The notes under the pieces are model-generated. The model had not been told where the DNA came from, did no database searches, and was given only the letters and a program-made list of their open reading frames with translations. DNA of 45,745 bases from Oscillospiraceae bacterium (GTDB lineage Bacteria; Bacillota; Clostridia; Oscillospirales; Acutalibacteraceae). The position numbers were made by a program, and so were the translations under genes. Every line of letters begins with the position of its first letter. Position 1 is the stretch's first letter. The DNA is taken from the NCBI GenBank assembly GCA_902780565.1, contig CACZGD010000012.1, forward strand, positions 1 to 45,745. The letters run 5' to 3'. Positions 24,521 to 32,876 of this stretch are shown here, piece after piece.

Positions 24521-25486
24521 TTAAAACCACCAGGCTTCGCCGGTGCTTTCGGTGATCAGGCAGCGCCTCAGCATTTCGACCGCCTTCGTGAGGCCTTCGT
24601 TCTGGCTCATGAGCGAATCCTCATGCTCGATGGACAGCACGTGGTCGTAACCGACCAGACGCAGGTTCGAGATCATGTCCTTCCAATACAGCTCGTCGTT
24701 GCCGTAGCCGACGGAGCGGAAGACCCAGGAGCGGTGCAGCACGTCGCCGTAGGACTTGGTATCCAGCACGCCGGTGCGGGCGATGTTCGCCTTATCGAGA
24801 CGGGTATCCTTGGCGTGGACGTGGAAGATCGCGTCGCCGAGCGCCCGGATGACCGTGACGGGGTCCATGCCCTGCCAGATGAGATGCGAGGGATCGAAGT
24901 TCGCGCCCATTTCGGGACCGACCGCCTCACGCAGACGCAGCATGGTATCCGTATTATACACGCAGAAGCCGGGGTGCAGCTCCAGACCGATCTTGTTGAC
25001 GCCGTGGTCCTTCGCAAAGACGACGAGGTCCTTCCAATACGGGATCAGCACCTCGTTCCACTGCCAGTTCAGGATCTCCGTGAAGTCGTCCGGCCAGGGG
25101 CAGGTGACCCAGTTCGGGTACTTGGCGCCCTCGTGGTCGCCGGGACAGCCGGAGAAGGTGTTGATCTGATCGATGCCCAGCTTTTCGGCAAGCAGGATCG
25201 TTTTGCGGATGGTCTCGTCCGCCGCGCGCGCGATCTCCCTGTTCGGATGCACGGGGTTCGAGTGGCAGGACAGCGCCGAAATGCCGACGTCATATTCCTT
25301 GATCAGCGCCTTGAAATCCGCCAGCGCCTTGTCGTCGTGCAGCAGCACGTCCGGATTCGCGTGGGCGTTGCCGGGGTAGCCGCCGCAGCCGATCTCGACC
25401 ATTTCGATGCCGAGGGACTTGAAATATTTGAGCGCCGTTTCAAACGGCACGTTTGAAAGCAACGTGGTGAATACGCCGAGTTTCAT
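24521..25486 (-). CDS. Sugar phosphate isomerase/epimerase family protein
   Basis: A 321-residue TIM barrel of the IolE / xylose-isomerase-like family. It opens KLGVFTTLL, has MVEIGCGGYPGN, the metal-site elements GLELHPGF and NFDPSHLIWQG, and FHVHAKDT. It likely isomerises, epimerises or eliminates a keto-sugar in the cytoplasm. AGGAGG precedes the start. Third gene of the operon. Confidence 0.9.
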   Translation of the reverse strand: MKLGVFTTLLSNVPFETALKYFKSLGIEMVEIGCGGYPGNAHANPDVLLHDDKALADFKALIKEYDVGISALSCHSNPVHPNREIARAADETIRKTILLAEKLGIDQINTFSGCPGDHEGAKYPNWVTCPWPDDFTEILNWQWNEVLIPYWKDLVVFAKDHGVNKIGLELHPGFCVYNTDTMLRLREAVGPEMGANFDPSHLIWQGMDPVTVIRALGDAIFHVHAKDTRLDKANIARTGVLDTKSYGDVLHRSWVFRSVGYGNDELYWKDMISNLRLVGYDHVLSIEHEDSLMSQNEGLTKAVEMLRRCLITESTGEAWWF

Positions 25487-25510
25487 AGATGCGTTCCTCC
25501 TTTGAATGCG

Positions 25511-26245
25511 TTATCTCGCGTTGGCCTGCAGCCAGACCATGCTTCTGCCGATATCGGACAGGCCGTCCGGCACCGGGTCGTCGTTTTCGAGGATGAGCCA
25601 TTTGAGGCCGATCTCCTTTGCCGCCGCAACGATCGCGGGCAGGTCGTTTTCGCCCTCGCCCAGCGCCATGGGGGTGTGCCCCACGCCGTCCTTGATGTGG
25701 ATATGCACAAGGTGGTCGCGGTTTTCGCGGATGAGCGCCGCGTTATCCTGCCCCGCGACGAAGGACCAGTAAGCGTCCAGCTCCATCGCCATGTTCGCCT
25801 TCAGGCGGTCGAAGACCGTGCCGGGCGCTTCGGCGAAATAGGGGCGCTTGAACTCCTCCGTATGGTTATGGAAATACACGCGCATACCGCGTTTTTTGGC
25901 TTCCGCGTCCGCCGCGCCGAGAATGCGGATGGTTTCGGCAAGCTCGGTCTCGGTGCCGGTGGGCGCGCCGCCCACGCCGACGCAGGGCGCACCGAGGGTC
26001 TGCATATAGGTCAGGGTCTCGTCCAGCTTTTCGGGCAGGAAGTCGTCGCGCCCGATGTGCGCGCCGACGCAGACAAGCCCCGCGTCGTCCAGCCCTTTCT
26101 TCAGGTCTTCGGCGGACAGGCCGTAAAAGCCTGCGAATTCCACGCCGTCAAAGCCCAGCGCCTTGATCTTCGGCAGGATGTTCAAAAGGTCCTCGCCCGA
26201 GTGGATCAGATCCCGCACGGAATAGACCTGCACTGCAAATTTCAT
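25511..26245 (-). CDS. Sugar phosphate isomerase/epimerase family protein (smaller)
   Basis: Start at ATG 26245 (MKFAVQVYSVRD), GGGAGG upstream; 244 residues. Same superfamily as its neighbour but distantly related: FDGVEFAGFYG, YFHNHTEEF, MELDAYW, and LVHIHIKDG. Two different barrels in one operon suggest successive steps on one substrate. Second gene of the operon. Confidence 0.9.
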   Translation of the reverse strand: MKFAVQVYSVRDLIHSGEDLLNILPKIKALGFDGVEFAGFYGLSAEDLKKGLDDAGLVCVGAHIGRDDFLPEKLDETLTYMQTLGAPCVGVGGAPTGTETELAETIRILGAADAEAKKRGMRVYFHNHTEEFKRPYFAEAPGTVFDRLKANMAMELDAYWSFVAGQDNAALIRENRDHLVHIHIKDGVGHTPMALGEGENDLPAIVAAAKEIGLKWLILENDDPVPDGLSDIGRSMVWLQANAR

Positions 26246-26261
26246 GTTTGTTTCCTCCCGT

Positions 26262-27344
26262 TCAGTCAAAATATACCGGCTCGCCGGTCTTGGCGGAGGT
26301 GTAGATCGCCTCCAGAATCCGCGTGACGCAAAGCGCCTGCTCGGGCTTCACGCACGGGTCGGTATCGGTATCGATCGCGCGGATCCACTGCGCCATATCG
26401 AGCACCGAGTTGTCGGACGAATGCCCTTCATAGAACGCCGCGCCGCCCGCGTCCAGATTCACAGTCTCCATGACCTGCCGCCCGTGGCGCACGGCGTTGA
26501 TCTGCAGGTCGTCCACGTTGTCGATGCCCGCCTTCGTGCCGCAGAGAATATAGGTGGACTCGCGGGGCTTGGCGTAGTTGAGCGCCCAGCTCGATTCCAG
26601 CGTGACCACCGCGCCGTTCTTCATAACGATATAGCCGAAGGCGGCGTCCTCCACCGTGAATTTTTCGGGGTCCCAGTCGCCCCAGGCGTTGCCGGGATGC
26701 TTTTGATCCGCAAGCTTGCGGAATGTGTTGCCCACAACCATTTTCGGCTCGTAGTTATTCATGAGCCAGAGCGTGAGGTCCAGCGCGTGGGTGCCGATAT
26801 CGATCAGCGGACCGCCGCCCTGCTCATACTCGTTCAGGAACACGCCCCAGGTGGGCACCGCGCGGCGGCGGATGGCAAGGGCCTTGGCGAAGTAGATCTC
26901 GCCCAGCTCCCCGTTTTCGCACACGGCTTTGGCATACTGATTTTCGGCAAGCTGCCGGTTCTGATAGCCGATGGTCAGCTTTTTGCCGGTACGCTTCGCG
27001 GCCTCCAGCATGGCGACGGCGTCGGCGTAGGTCTTGGCCATGGGCTTTTCGCACATCACGTGCTTGCCCGCCTCCAGCGCGTCCACCGTGATAAAGGAAT
27101 GGGAGCGGTTCGGGGTGCAGACGTGCACGATATCGATGCTGTCGTCGAGCAGCAGCTCCTTATAGTCGGTATAGGCCTTCGCGTCCGGCGTGCCGTATTC
27201 CCTGCAGGCCTTCACGGCGCGCTCCTCCACAATGTCGCAGAACGCGACCATTTCCACGTTTTTGATCTGCTTCAGGCTCGGCATATGCTTGGCGTTGGCG
27301 ATCCCGCCGCAGCCGATAATCCCGATGCGATGCTTTTCAGCCAT
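26262..27344 (-). CDS. Gfo/Idh/MocA family oxidoreductase
   Basis: Start at ATG 27344 (MAEKHRIGIIGCGGIA), CGGAGGA upstream; 360 residues. The N-terminal Rossmann fold binds NAD(P) (IGIIGCGGIANAKHMPS), followed by the family motif CEKPMAKTYADA and a C-terminal alpha/beta domain (GGGPLIDIGTHALD with the catalytic His/Asp region). It would oxidise or reduce a sugar hydroxyl. First gene of the operon, 16 bases before the small isomerase. Confidence 0.93.
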   Translation of the reverse strand: MAEKHRIGIIGCGGIANAKHMPSLKQIKNVEMVAFCDIVEERAVKACREYGTPDAKAYTDYKELLLDDSIDIVHVCTPNRSHSFITVDALEAGKHVMCEKPMAKTYADAVAMLEAAKRTGKKLTIGYQNRQLAENQYAKAVCENGELGEIYFAKALAIRRRAVPTWGVFLNEYEQGGGPLIDIGTHALDLTLWLMNNYEPKMVVGNTFRKLADQKHPGNAWGDWDPEKFTVEDAAFGYIVMKNGAVVTLESSWALNYAKPRESTYILCGTKAGIDNVDDLQINAVRHGRQVMETVNLDAGGAAFYEGHSSDNSVLDMAQWIRAIDTDTDPCVKPEQALCVTRILEAIYTSAKTGEPVYFD

Positions 27345-27401
27345 AGCTTCCTCCGGGGCGGACAAGATTCCGGGGCTTCCCGTATACGCCCTCTGTATAT
27401 C

Positions 27402-27430
27402 ATAATATAAAAAAAATATGACCTTTGCAA
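27402..27430 (-). promoter_or_regulatory. Promoter of the sugar operon
   Basis: TTGCAA (27430-27425), 17-base AT-rich spacer, TATTAT (27407-27402), about 57 bases upstream of the oxidoreductase start. Confidence 0.75.
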
Positions 27431-27496
27431 GACGGCGGGTCGTACAAAATCGACCGTCTTTTTTGGTCATAATCACGAAGCCGGGCGCAGCCCGGC

Positions 27497-28501
27497 TCAG
27501 ATCGTCCCGCGCCTGATCTCGGTCCCGGGGTAAAAGTGCGCCACGATCTCCTGCCACGAATACCCCTGCCGGGCGAGATAGTCCGCGCCGTACTGGCTCA
27601 TGCCGACGCCGTGCCCGTAGCCGCGCACGCTGAGGACGAAGTCCCCGTCCGCATAATCGATGGAGACCGCGGCGGAGCGCAGCCCCAGCTTTTGCCGCAG
27701 GGAAAGCCCCGTGAAGGGGGTCCCGCAGATCTCGACCGAGCGCAGATAGCCCGCCTCCGAATACACGGCGTTTCGGACGGCGGAAGCCGGGTCCTCCGGC
27801 GGCGTGAGCCCCAGCTTTTGGAAGAACTCCGCCGCGGGCAGGGTCTCTTCGCTGCGGAAGCCCGCGCTCAGACGGTCCCCGGAGGAGTCCACCCGCGTGA
27901 GATAGGGGTAGTCCCCGCCCCAGACGTTGGCGGCGCTTTCGGTCTCCCCCGCCGAGATCGCGTGGAACACGGCGAGGATCGGCTCCCCGGCGTAGGTGAT
28001 CGTCACGTCCGAAACGGCGTCCACCGCCGCGCGGATGACGCCGACGTTTGCTTCATATTTTTCGCCCCAAAGCGAGCGCAGCGCCGCCTCCCCCAGATAC
28101 GCCTGATGCCGCCGATAGTCCGAGCTGATCACCGCGCCGCCGAGGTCCGCCTTCGCCCCGCTTTTCTGCATATACCGCGCCAGCGTCAGGCTCACCGCCG
28201 CCTGCGCCTTCAGCGCCTCCGGCGCATAGGAGACGGGCATTTCCGCCGCGACCACGCCCACGACGTAATCCAGCAGGTCCAGCTCCTCCACCCGGTCCGT
28301 TTCCGCCATGAACACGCTGATGGTGTCCCCGTAGGGGTCCGTTTCCGACGGCGTTTCCGACGCGCCGCTTTCGTCCGTTTGCGCCGCCGGGTCCGTTTCC
28401 GACGGCGCCGCCGCCCGCCCGGTATGGAGCGCATAGATCCCCGTCGGCACCCCGAGCGTGGTGATCAGACAAAAAATAAAGATAACCGCCGTCCGCTTCA
28501 T
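27497..28501 (-). CDS. spoIID: Stage II sporulation protein D-like (SpoIID)
   Basis: Start at ATG 28501 (MKRTAVIFIF), AAAGGA upstream; 334 residues. An N-terminal membrane anchor is followed by a Ser/Thr/Asp/Glu-rich linker and the SpoIID domain. Motifs are DYVVGVVAAEMPVSYAPEALKAQAAV, FHAISAGETESA, and the C-terminal GYGHGVGMSQYGA. SpoIID is a lytic transglycosylase that trims peptidoglycan during engulfment with SpoIIM and SpoIIP, which are not in this window. Supports a spore-forming lineage. Confidence 0.93.
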   Translation of the reverse strand: MKRTAVIFIFCLITTLGVPTGIYALHTGRAAAPSETDPAAQTDESGASETPSETDPYGDTISVFMAETDRVEELDLLDYVVGVVAAEMPVSYAPEALKAQAAVSLTLARYMQKSGAKADLGGAVISSDYRRHQAYLGEAALRSLWGEKYEANVGVIRAAVDAVSDVTITYAGEPILAVFHAISAGETESAANVWGGDYPYLTRVDSSGDRLSAGFRSEETLPAAEFFQKLGLTPPEDPASAVRNAVYSEAGYLRSVEICGTPFTGLSLRQKLGLRSAAVSIDYADGDFVLSVRGYGHGVGMSQYGADYLARQGYSWQEIVAHFYPGTEIRRGTI

Positions 28502-28565
28502 GCCCGTCCCGTCCTTTCGTTCCTGCTGACAGGATATGCCGGACGCGCCCAAAATATGCAGCCAT

Positions 28566-28612
28566 AAAAAAAGAAGACCCCTGCGCCGTCTCCGCGCACA
28601 GGATCCTCCTCT
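28566..28612 (-). terminator. Probable intrinsic terminator of the GDPD gene
   Basis: An imperfect hairpin (TGCGC/GCGCA core with flanking GATCC/GGGTC-type pairs) is followed by seven T residues (28572-28566) on the minus strand. Confidence 0.55.
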
Positions 28613-28682
28613 GTTCCTGTTTCAATCCCCGGGTCAGCCCTATTTTAAATTGCCGCCCGCAGGTCCCGAAACATTTCTTTTT

Positions 28683-29357
28683 TTATTTTTTCATTTCCGT
28701 GTCCCGCGCACCCGCCGGGCAAAGCCCGGCTTCCACCCGCAAAATCATATCCGGGTGGCGCGAGGTGACGTTATCCACGTCGAGGGCAAGGACGCGGCGG
28801 GCGTCGGCTTCCTCATTGACAGTCCAGACCGAAAGCTCCAGCCCCCGCTTGTGCAGGGCGCGGGCAAGCGTGGGGGTGGCGTTTGAGAAGTGGCAGTTGA
28901 GCCCCACGGCGCCGAGGGCGCGGACCCTCCCCGCCAGCAGGGCGCAGGCGACGGCGTTGCCGCGCAGCTTTTCCGGCAGACCGGCGTTCAGGTAATACGG
29001 CAGCTCCGAATGGCGGCGCACGGCGGGGACCCAGCGCTGCCCCACCCCGGTGAAAAAGGCGCGGTCGAACAGACCGAACAGGCGAAGCATACGGTCCACG
29101 GCGGGGAGATTGCGCACGGACTTGAGGTCCAGATTCATGCGAAGCGAGGGTGACTCCGCGATCAGCTCCAGCGCGGAGGAGAGATAGATCCCCTCGTCGT
29201 CGGCGGGGCTGCCCTTATGGATCAGCACGGGCGTGCCGTCCGGGCGGAAGGTGACGTCCATTTCGAGGATCCCGCAGCCCGCGTCCAGCACGCGGCGGAT
29301 GTATTCAAGAGAGTTATCGGGCGTGTCGAACGCCCCGGAATGTGCGGTTACGGTCAT
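28683..29357 (-). CDS. Glycerophosphodiester phosphodiesterase family protein, variant active site
   Basis: A 224-residue GDPD-domain protein without signal peptide. The usual HRG...PEN opening reads AHSGAFDTPDNS, so His6 is kept but the Arg is Ser. The metal pair E-x-D is present (ILEMDVTFRPDG) and the second His is in VLIHKG, where HD is usual. Later barrel elements fit the fold (MNLDLKSV, LSVWTVNEEADAR). It may hydrolyse a different diester or have lost activity. AAAGGA upstream; 19 bases after the TRIC-like gene. Confidence 0.8.
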   Translation of the reverse strand: MTVTAHSGAFDTPDNSLEYIRRVLDAGCGILEMDVTFRPDGTPVLIHKGSPADDEGIYLSSALELIAESPSLRMNLDLKSVRNLPAVDRMLRLFGLFDRAFFTGVGQRWVPAVRRHSELPYYLNAGLPEKLRGNAVACALLAGRVRALGAVGLNCHFSNATPTLARALHKRGLELSVWTVNEEADARRVLALDVDNVTSRHPDMILRVEAGLCPAGARDTEMKK

Positions 29358-29376
29358 TTGCCTGTCCTTTCTGAAA

Positions 29377-30015
29377 TCAGAACGCCTTCGGCAGGTCCCA
29401 GCGGAACACGGAGGCGAGAATGCGCAGGGTGAAGATCAGCAGCACGGCGATCACCACGCACAGCAGCTGCGGGAGCGAGAGCACGACAAACATGACGTAA
29501 TACGCCACGCCGCCGACCAGCGACGCCACGGCATACACGCGCTTGGAGAAAATAAGCGGTACGACGCTGAGCATGGCGTCCCGCAGCACGCCGCCGCCCA
29601 CGCCCGTGATGAGCCCGAGAAAGACGACGAAAAACGCGTTATCCGCATAGCCGACGTTGACGCCCGTGTTGATGCCCATGACCGTGAACAGCCCGAGGCC
29701 CATCGCGTCCACAATGTTGTTGATGCGGTCGATGGACGCCATGCTGTCGCTGAACTTCTTTTTCAGCACACGCGCGGTGATGAACGTGACCGCGCTGACC
29801 GCCGCCGCGGTGATCAGATACGCGTATTCCTTGAACATCACGGGCGGCAGATTGCCGCACATCACGTCCCGGATGATCCCGCCGCCGAGCGCCGTGGTGA
29901 CAGAGCAGACCAGCACGCCGAAAATATCCAGATGCTTTTCGATCGCCGCCAGCGCCCCCGATACCGAGAACGCCGCGATCCCCATCAGCTCCAGCGCGAG
30001 CATGATCTTCTCCAT
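29377..30015 (-). CDS. TRIC/UPF0126 family cation channel protein
   Basis: Start at ATG 30015 (MEKIMLALELMG), AAAGGGGA upstream; 212 residues. Seven predicted membrane segments and two copies of the family repeat (TTALGGGIIRDVMCG and TGVGGGVLRDAMLS). Bacterial TRIC homologues form trimeric monovalent-cation channels. Probably cotranscribed with the GDPD gene. Confidence 0.92.
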   Translation of the reverse strand: MEKIMLALELMGIAAFSVSGALAAIEKHLDIFGVLVCSVTTALGGGIIRDVMCGNLPPVMFKEYAYLITAAAVSAVTFITARVLKKKFSDSMASIDRINNIVDAMGLGLFTVMGINTGVNVGYADNAFFVVFLGLITGVGGGVLRDAMLSVVPLIFSKRVYAVASLVGGVAYYVMFVVLSLPQLLCVVIAVLLIFTLRILASVFRWDLPKAF

Positions 30016-30037
30016 GTCCGCATCCCCTTTCTCCGCT

Positions 30038-30065
30038 ATTGTAGCACGCCGGGAAAAAAATGCAA
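30038..30065 (-). promoter_or_regulatory. Promoter of the TRIC-GDPD unit
   Basis: TTGCAT (30065-30060), 16-base spacer, TACAAT (30043-30038) on the minus strand, back to back with the MATE promoter. Confidence 0.6.
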
Positions 30066-30124
30066 GCGGTTTTTTTGAAAATTCATCCCACATCGCCGGG
30101 CTTCGCACGGCAGCAAATCCCCCC

Positions 30125-30153
30125 TTGACGAAAACCCGCCCGCGCGGTATACT
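30125..30153 (+). promoter_or_regulatory. Strong promoter abutting the MATE start codon
   Basis: TTGACG (30125-30130), 17-base spacer, TATACT (30148-30153). The expected transcription start (about 30160-30161) coincides with the ATG at 30161. Confidence 0.88.
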
Positions 30154-30160
30154 AAAAAGT

Positions 30161-31558
30161 ATGAATACACAAAGAAAACGGCTCCTGCCGTGGCATCTGC
30201 TGCCGTCCGTGTGGACGCTGGCGTGGCCGACCATGCTGGAGGAGCTTTGCGAGACAGCAGTACAATACGTAGACACCGCCATGGTGGGCAGGCTGGGGAC
30301 CGAGGCGACCGCCGCGGTGGGCGCGACCGTGACGGTGAACTGGATGATCGGCAGCACGATCCACGCCCTTGGGATCGGCTTTTTGGCGTTTATTTCACAG
30401 GCGCTGGGCGCCGGACGGGAAAAGGACGCCAGGCGCGCCGCCGGGCAGAGCGTGCTGGCGGTGCTGACCGTTGGGCTGTTTTTCACCGCCCTGACCGTGG
30501 CGCTGAGCCCCTTTGTGCCGACGTGGATGCAGGTGGACGCGCCGCTCAGGCCCACCGCCTCCCGCTATTTCCTGATCCTGTACGCGCCCATGCTGTTCCG
30601 CACCGCGTCCATTCTGTTCGGCACGCTGCTGCGCGCCGCGGGCGACACCAAAACGCCCATGCGCGTGGGGCTGCTGATGAACGCGGTGAACGTGATCCTG
30701 AACTTTTTCCTGATCTATCCCACGCGCAGCGTAACGCTGTGGAGGGCGACCTTTCCCATGATCGGGGCAGGGCTCGGCGTGACAGGGGCAGCGCTGGCGT
30801 CCGCCGCCTCCATTGTGACGGGCGGCGTGCTGATGACCGCGGCGCTGCTGAAAAACCCCGCCGTTTCCCCGAAGGGGCAGCGCATCCGCCCCGATAAGAC
30901 CGTGCTGGCGCCGTGCCTGAAAATCGCCATGCCAAACGCGATGCAGCGCTTTGCCACCTCCCTTGGGTACGTGGTGTTCGCAACGCTTGTGAACAGCCTC
31001 GGCACCCTTGCCACCGCCGCGCACACCGTGGCGAACACCGTGGAATCCGCCTTTTACGTGCCCGGTTACGGTATGCAGACCGCGGCGGCGACCCTTGCGG
31101 GCAACGCCTGGGGCGCGAAGGACCTGAAAAAGCTCAGCGAGCTGCCGCGCATGCTGCTGGCGCTGGAGATCACGCTGATGGTGCTTTCCGGCGGGCTGCT
31201 GTTTGCTTTCGCCCCGCAGCTCCTTTCCCTGTTCTCGAAGGACCCGGACGTGATTGCGCTTGGCAGCGTGGTGCTGCGCATGGTGGCGGTCAGCGAGCCC
31301 TTCTACGGCGTTTCCATCATTGTGGAGGGTATGCTGCAGGGGCTCGGCAAGACCGGCGTTCCCTTTATCGTGAACGTGATCGGCATGTGGGGCGTGCGCA
31401 TTCTGCTCACCTTCCTGCTCACCCGCTTTTTCGGCGGCACCCTTGTGACCGCCTGGGCCTGCATGATCGGACACAATATGCTGCTGTTCGGCGTGTTTTG
31501 CGCCTACTTCGGCGGCCTGCTGCGGCGCTGGAAGCGCGACAAACGCCCCGCAGCCTGA
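30161..31558 (+). CDS. MATE family multidrug/cation exporter
   Basis: A 465-residue MATE transporter with 12 membrane segments. The opening WTLAWPTMLEELCETAVQYVDTAMVGRLG is the classic first-helix region, and the second repeat starts near LKIAMPNAMQRFATSLGY. It exports organic cations using a Na+ or H+ gradient. The start at 30161 has no Shine-Dalgarno and lies at the predicted transcription start, so the mRNA looks leaderless; the next ATG (30233) would cut into helix 1. Followed after 27 bases by the exonuclease/AlkD gene. Confidence 0.92.
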   Translation: MNTQRKRLLPWHLLPSVWTLAWPTMLEELCETAVQYVDTAMVGRLGTEATAAVGATVTVNWMIGSTIHALGIGFLAFISQALGAGREKDARRAAGQSVLAVLTVGLFFTALTVALSPFVPTWMQVDAPLRPTASRYFLILYAPMLFRTASILFGTLLRAAGDTKTPMRVGLLMNAVNVILNFFLIYPTRSVTLWRATFPMIGAGLGVTGAALASAASIVTGGVLMTAALLKNPAVSPKGQRIRPDKTVLAPCLKIAMPNAMQRFATSLGYVVFATLVNSLGTLATAAHTVANTVESAFYVPGYGMQTAAATLAGNAWGAKDLKKLSELPRMLLALEITLMVLSGGLLFAFAPQLLSLFSKDPDVIALGSVVLRMVAVSEPFYGVSIIVEGMLQGLGKTGVPFIVNVIGMWGVRILLTFLLTRFFGGTLVTAWACMIGHNMLLFGVFCAYFGGLLRRWKRDKRPAA

Positions 31559-31585
31559 ACCAAGATATCATTCGGAGGTCAAACC

Positions 31586-32815
31586 ATGCTGCCACCCCGT
31601 GTTACGGTATTCGACTTCGAGATGCCGAATTCCCATTATAACGCCGTTTCCTCGGTCGGGCTGACCGTGATCGAAAACGGCAAGCTGACCCAGACGTTCT
31701 ATTCCCTTGTGGACCCGCAATGCCCCTTCGATCCCTTTACGGTCAACCTGACGGGCATCAGCGCCGAGACCGTGCAGGGCGCGCCGACCTTCGCCGCGCT
31801 GTGGGAGACGCTGCGCCCGTTTTTTGAGAATACCGTGCTGTGCGCGCACGCCGCGCCCGGGGACCTGCACGTGCTTTCCACCGTGCTCAGGCGCTACCAC
31901 ATCCACTGGGCGACGCAGGTACAGTACCTTTGCACGCTGGAGCTGGCAAAGCAGTTTTACCCCGATTCGGAGCGCTATTCCCTCGATTTTCTTGCCGCGA
32001 AGCACGGCATTCAGCTGACGCACCACGTGTCCCTTTCGGACGCGGAGGCCGCCGCGCAGCTTTTGCTGCGGTTCGCGGAGCGGACCGAGACGCTGGAGCC
32101 CTTTATCAAGGTGTTCGACATGGACACCGGCCACCCCTACCGCGAGACGGACCGCGAACGGATGATGAACAACATCTGTTCGCGCCTGCAGGCGCAGCGC
32201 GACCCCGTGTTCGCCAAGGCCCGCCGAAAGCAGCTTGGCACCGACGCGGTGCTGGGCGTGCGTCCCAAGGAGATCCGCCGCATTGCCGTGAGCATATCGG
32301 AGCGGACCGACGCGCAGTTCTTTTTGGAGGACCTGCCGCACAAGTGGGCGGAGGAGGACATTCTGCACGCCTATCTGCTGAACCGCAAAAAGCGCTTTCG
32401 CACCGCCCTGAACGGCGTGAACAGATTCCTGCCCTATATCACGAACGACGAGGTGCTCTCCATTCTGTCCCCCGGGGTGCTTGCGGTGAACCGTCCCGCC
32501 CTGCTGGAGGCGATCGACCGCTGGCTGACGGACCCCGCCCCCTACGCCCCCGCGCTGGCGCTGCGGATGCTTGGCAGGTTCTTCACGGACCGACACCGCT
32601 TTTCGCCGGAGATCGCGGACCGGGTGATCCGCGCCGACCGCAGCCTGCCCGCCGCCGAGGCCGCCGCCGTCTACTTTTTCAGCCGCGCCTTCGACGCCGC
32701 TCCCGAGGCCGCCGAGGCCTACGCCGAAGCGTTGGAGCCGCAGCCGGACTGCCTCGCGCGCGGCCGCGCCATCGCGCGGAAGCACAACGAAGAAACAGAA
32801 GAATCACAGGCATAA
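31586..32815 (+). CDS. DEDDh exonuclease fused to AlkD-like DNA-alkylation-repair domain
   Basis: A 409-residue fusion, GGAGGT upstream. Residues 1-175 form a DnaQ-like 3'-5' exonuclease: D10-F-E12 (ExoI), HAAPGDLHVL (ExoII region), and HHVSLSDAEAAAQL (ExoIII, H-x4-D). Residues ~195-409 resemble the AlkD/PF08713 HEAT-like domain: VLGVRPKEIRRIA, FFLEDLPHKWAEEDILHAYLL, and RFLPYITNDEVL. In AlkD-type proteins the last motif reads FLPYIDNWxxCD; here Trp and the following Asp are absent, so glycosylase activity is doubtful. Role in damaged-DNA processing is inferred. Confidence 0.82.
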   Translation: MLPPRVTVFDFEMPNSHYNAVSSVGLTVIENGKLTQTFYSLVDPQCPFDPFTVNLTGISAETVQGAPTFAALWETLRPFFENTVLCAHAAPGDLHVLSTVLRRYHIHWATQVQYLCTLELAKQFYPDSERYSLDFLAAKHGIQLTHHVSLSDAEAAAQLLLRFAERTETLEPFIKVFDMDTGHPYRETDRERMMNNICSRLQAQRDPVFAKARRKQLGTDAVLGVRPKEIRRIAVSISERTDAQFFLEDLPHKWAEEDILHAYLLNRKKRFRTALNGVNRFLPYITNDEVLSILSPGVLAVNRPALLEAIDRWLTDPAPYAPALALRMLGRFFTDRHRFSPEIADRVIRADRSLPAAEAAAVYFFSRAFDAAPEAAEAYAEALEPQPDCLARGRAIARKHNEETEESQA

Positions 32816-32818
32816 GCA

Positions 32819-32850
32819 AAAGGTCTTCCGCGAACCGGAAGACCTTTTTT
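32819..32850. terminator. Intrinsic terminator after the exonuclease/AlkD gene
   Basis: Perfect 11-bp stem AAGGTCTTCCG/CGGAAGACCTT with a 5-base loop and trailing TTTT. It also serves the convergent minus gene weakly. Confidence 0.9.
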
Positions 32851-32876
32851 GGCGTTTGGGGTAAAGCTTTTCTTTT

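Noticed and set aside
22985-25456. 823-codon plus-strand frame
   Set aside because: Antisense to the GH30 and isomerase genes, with low-complexity composition and no family motif.
27477-27497. AGCCGGGC/GCCCGGCT hairpin at the end of spoIID as a terminator
   Set aside because: The stem is good, but no T run follows on the minus strand (TTCGTGATTATG).
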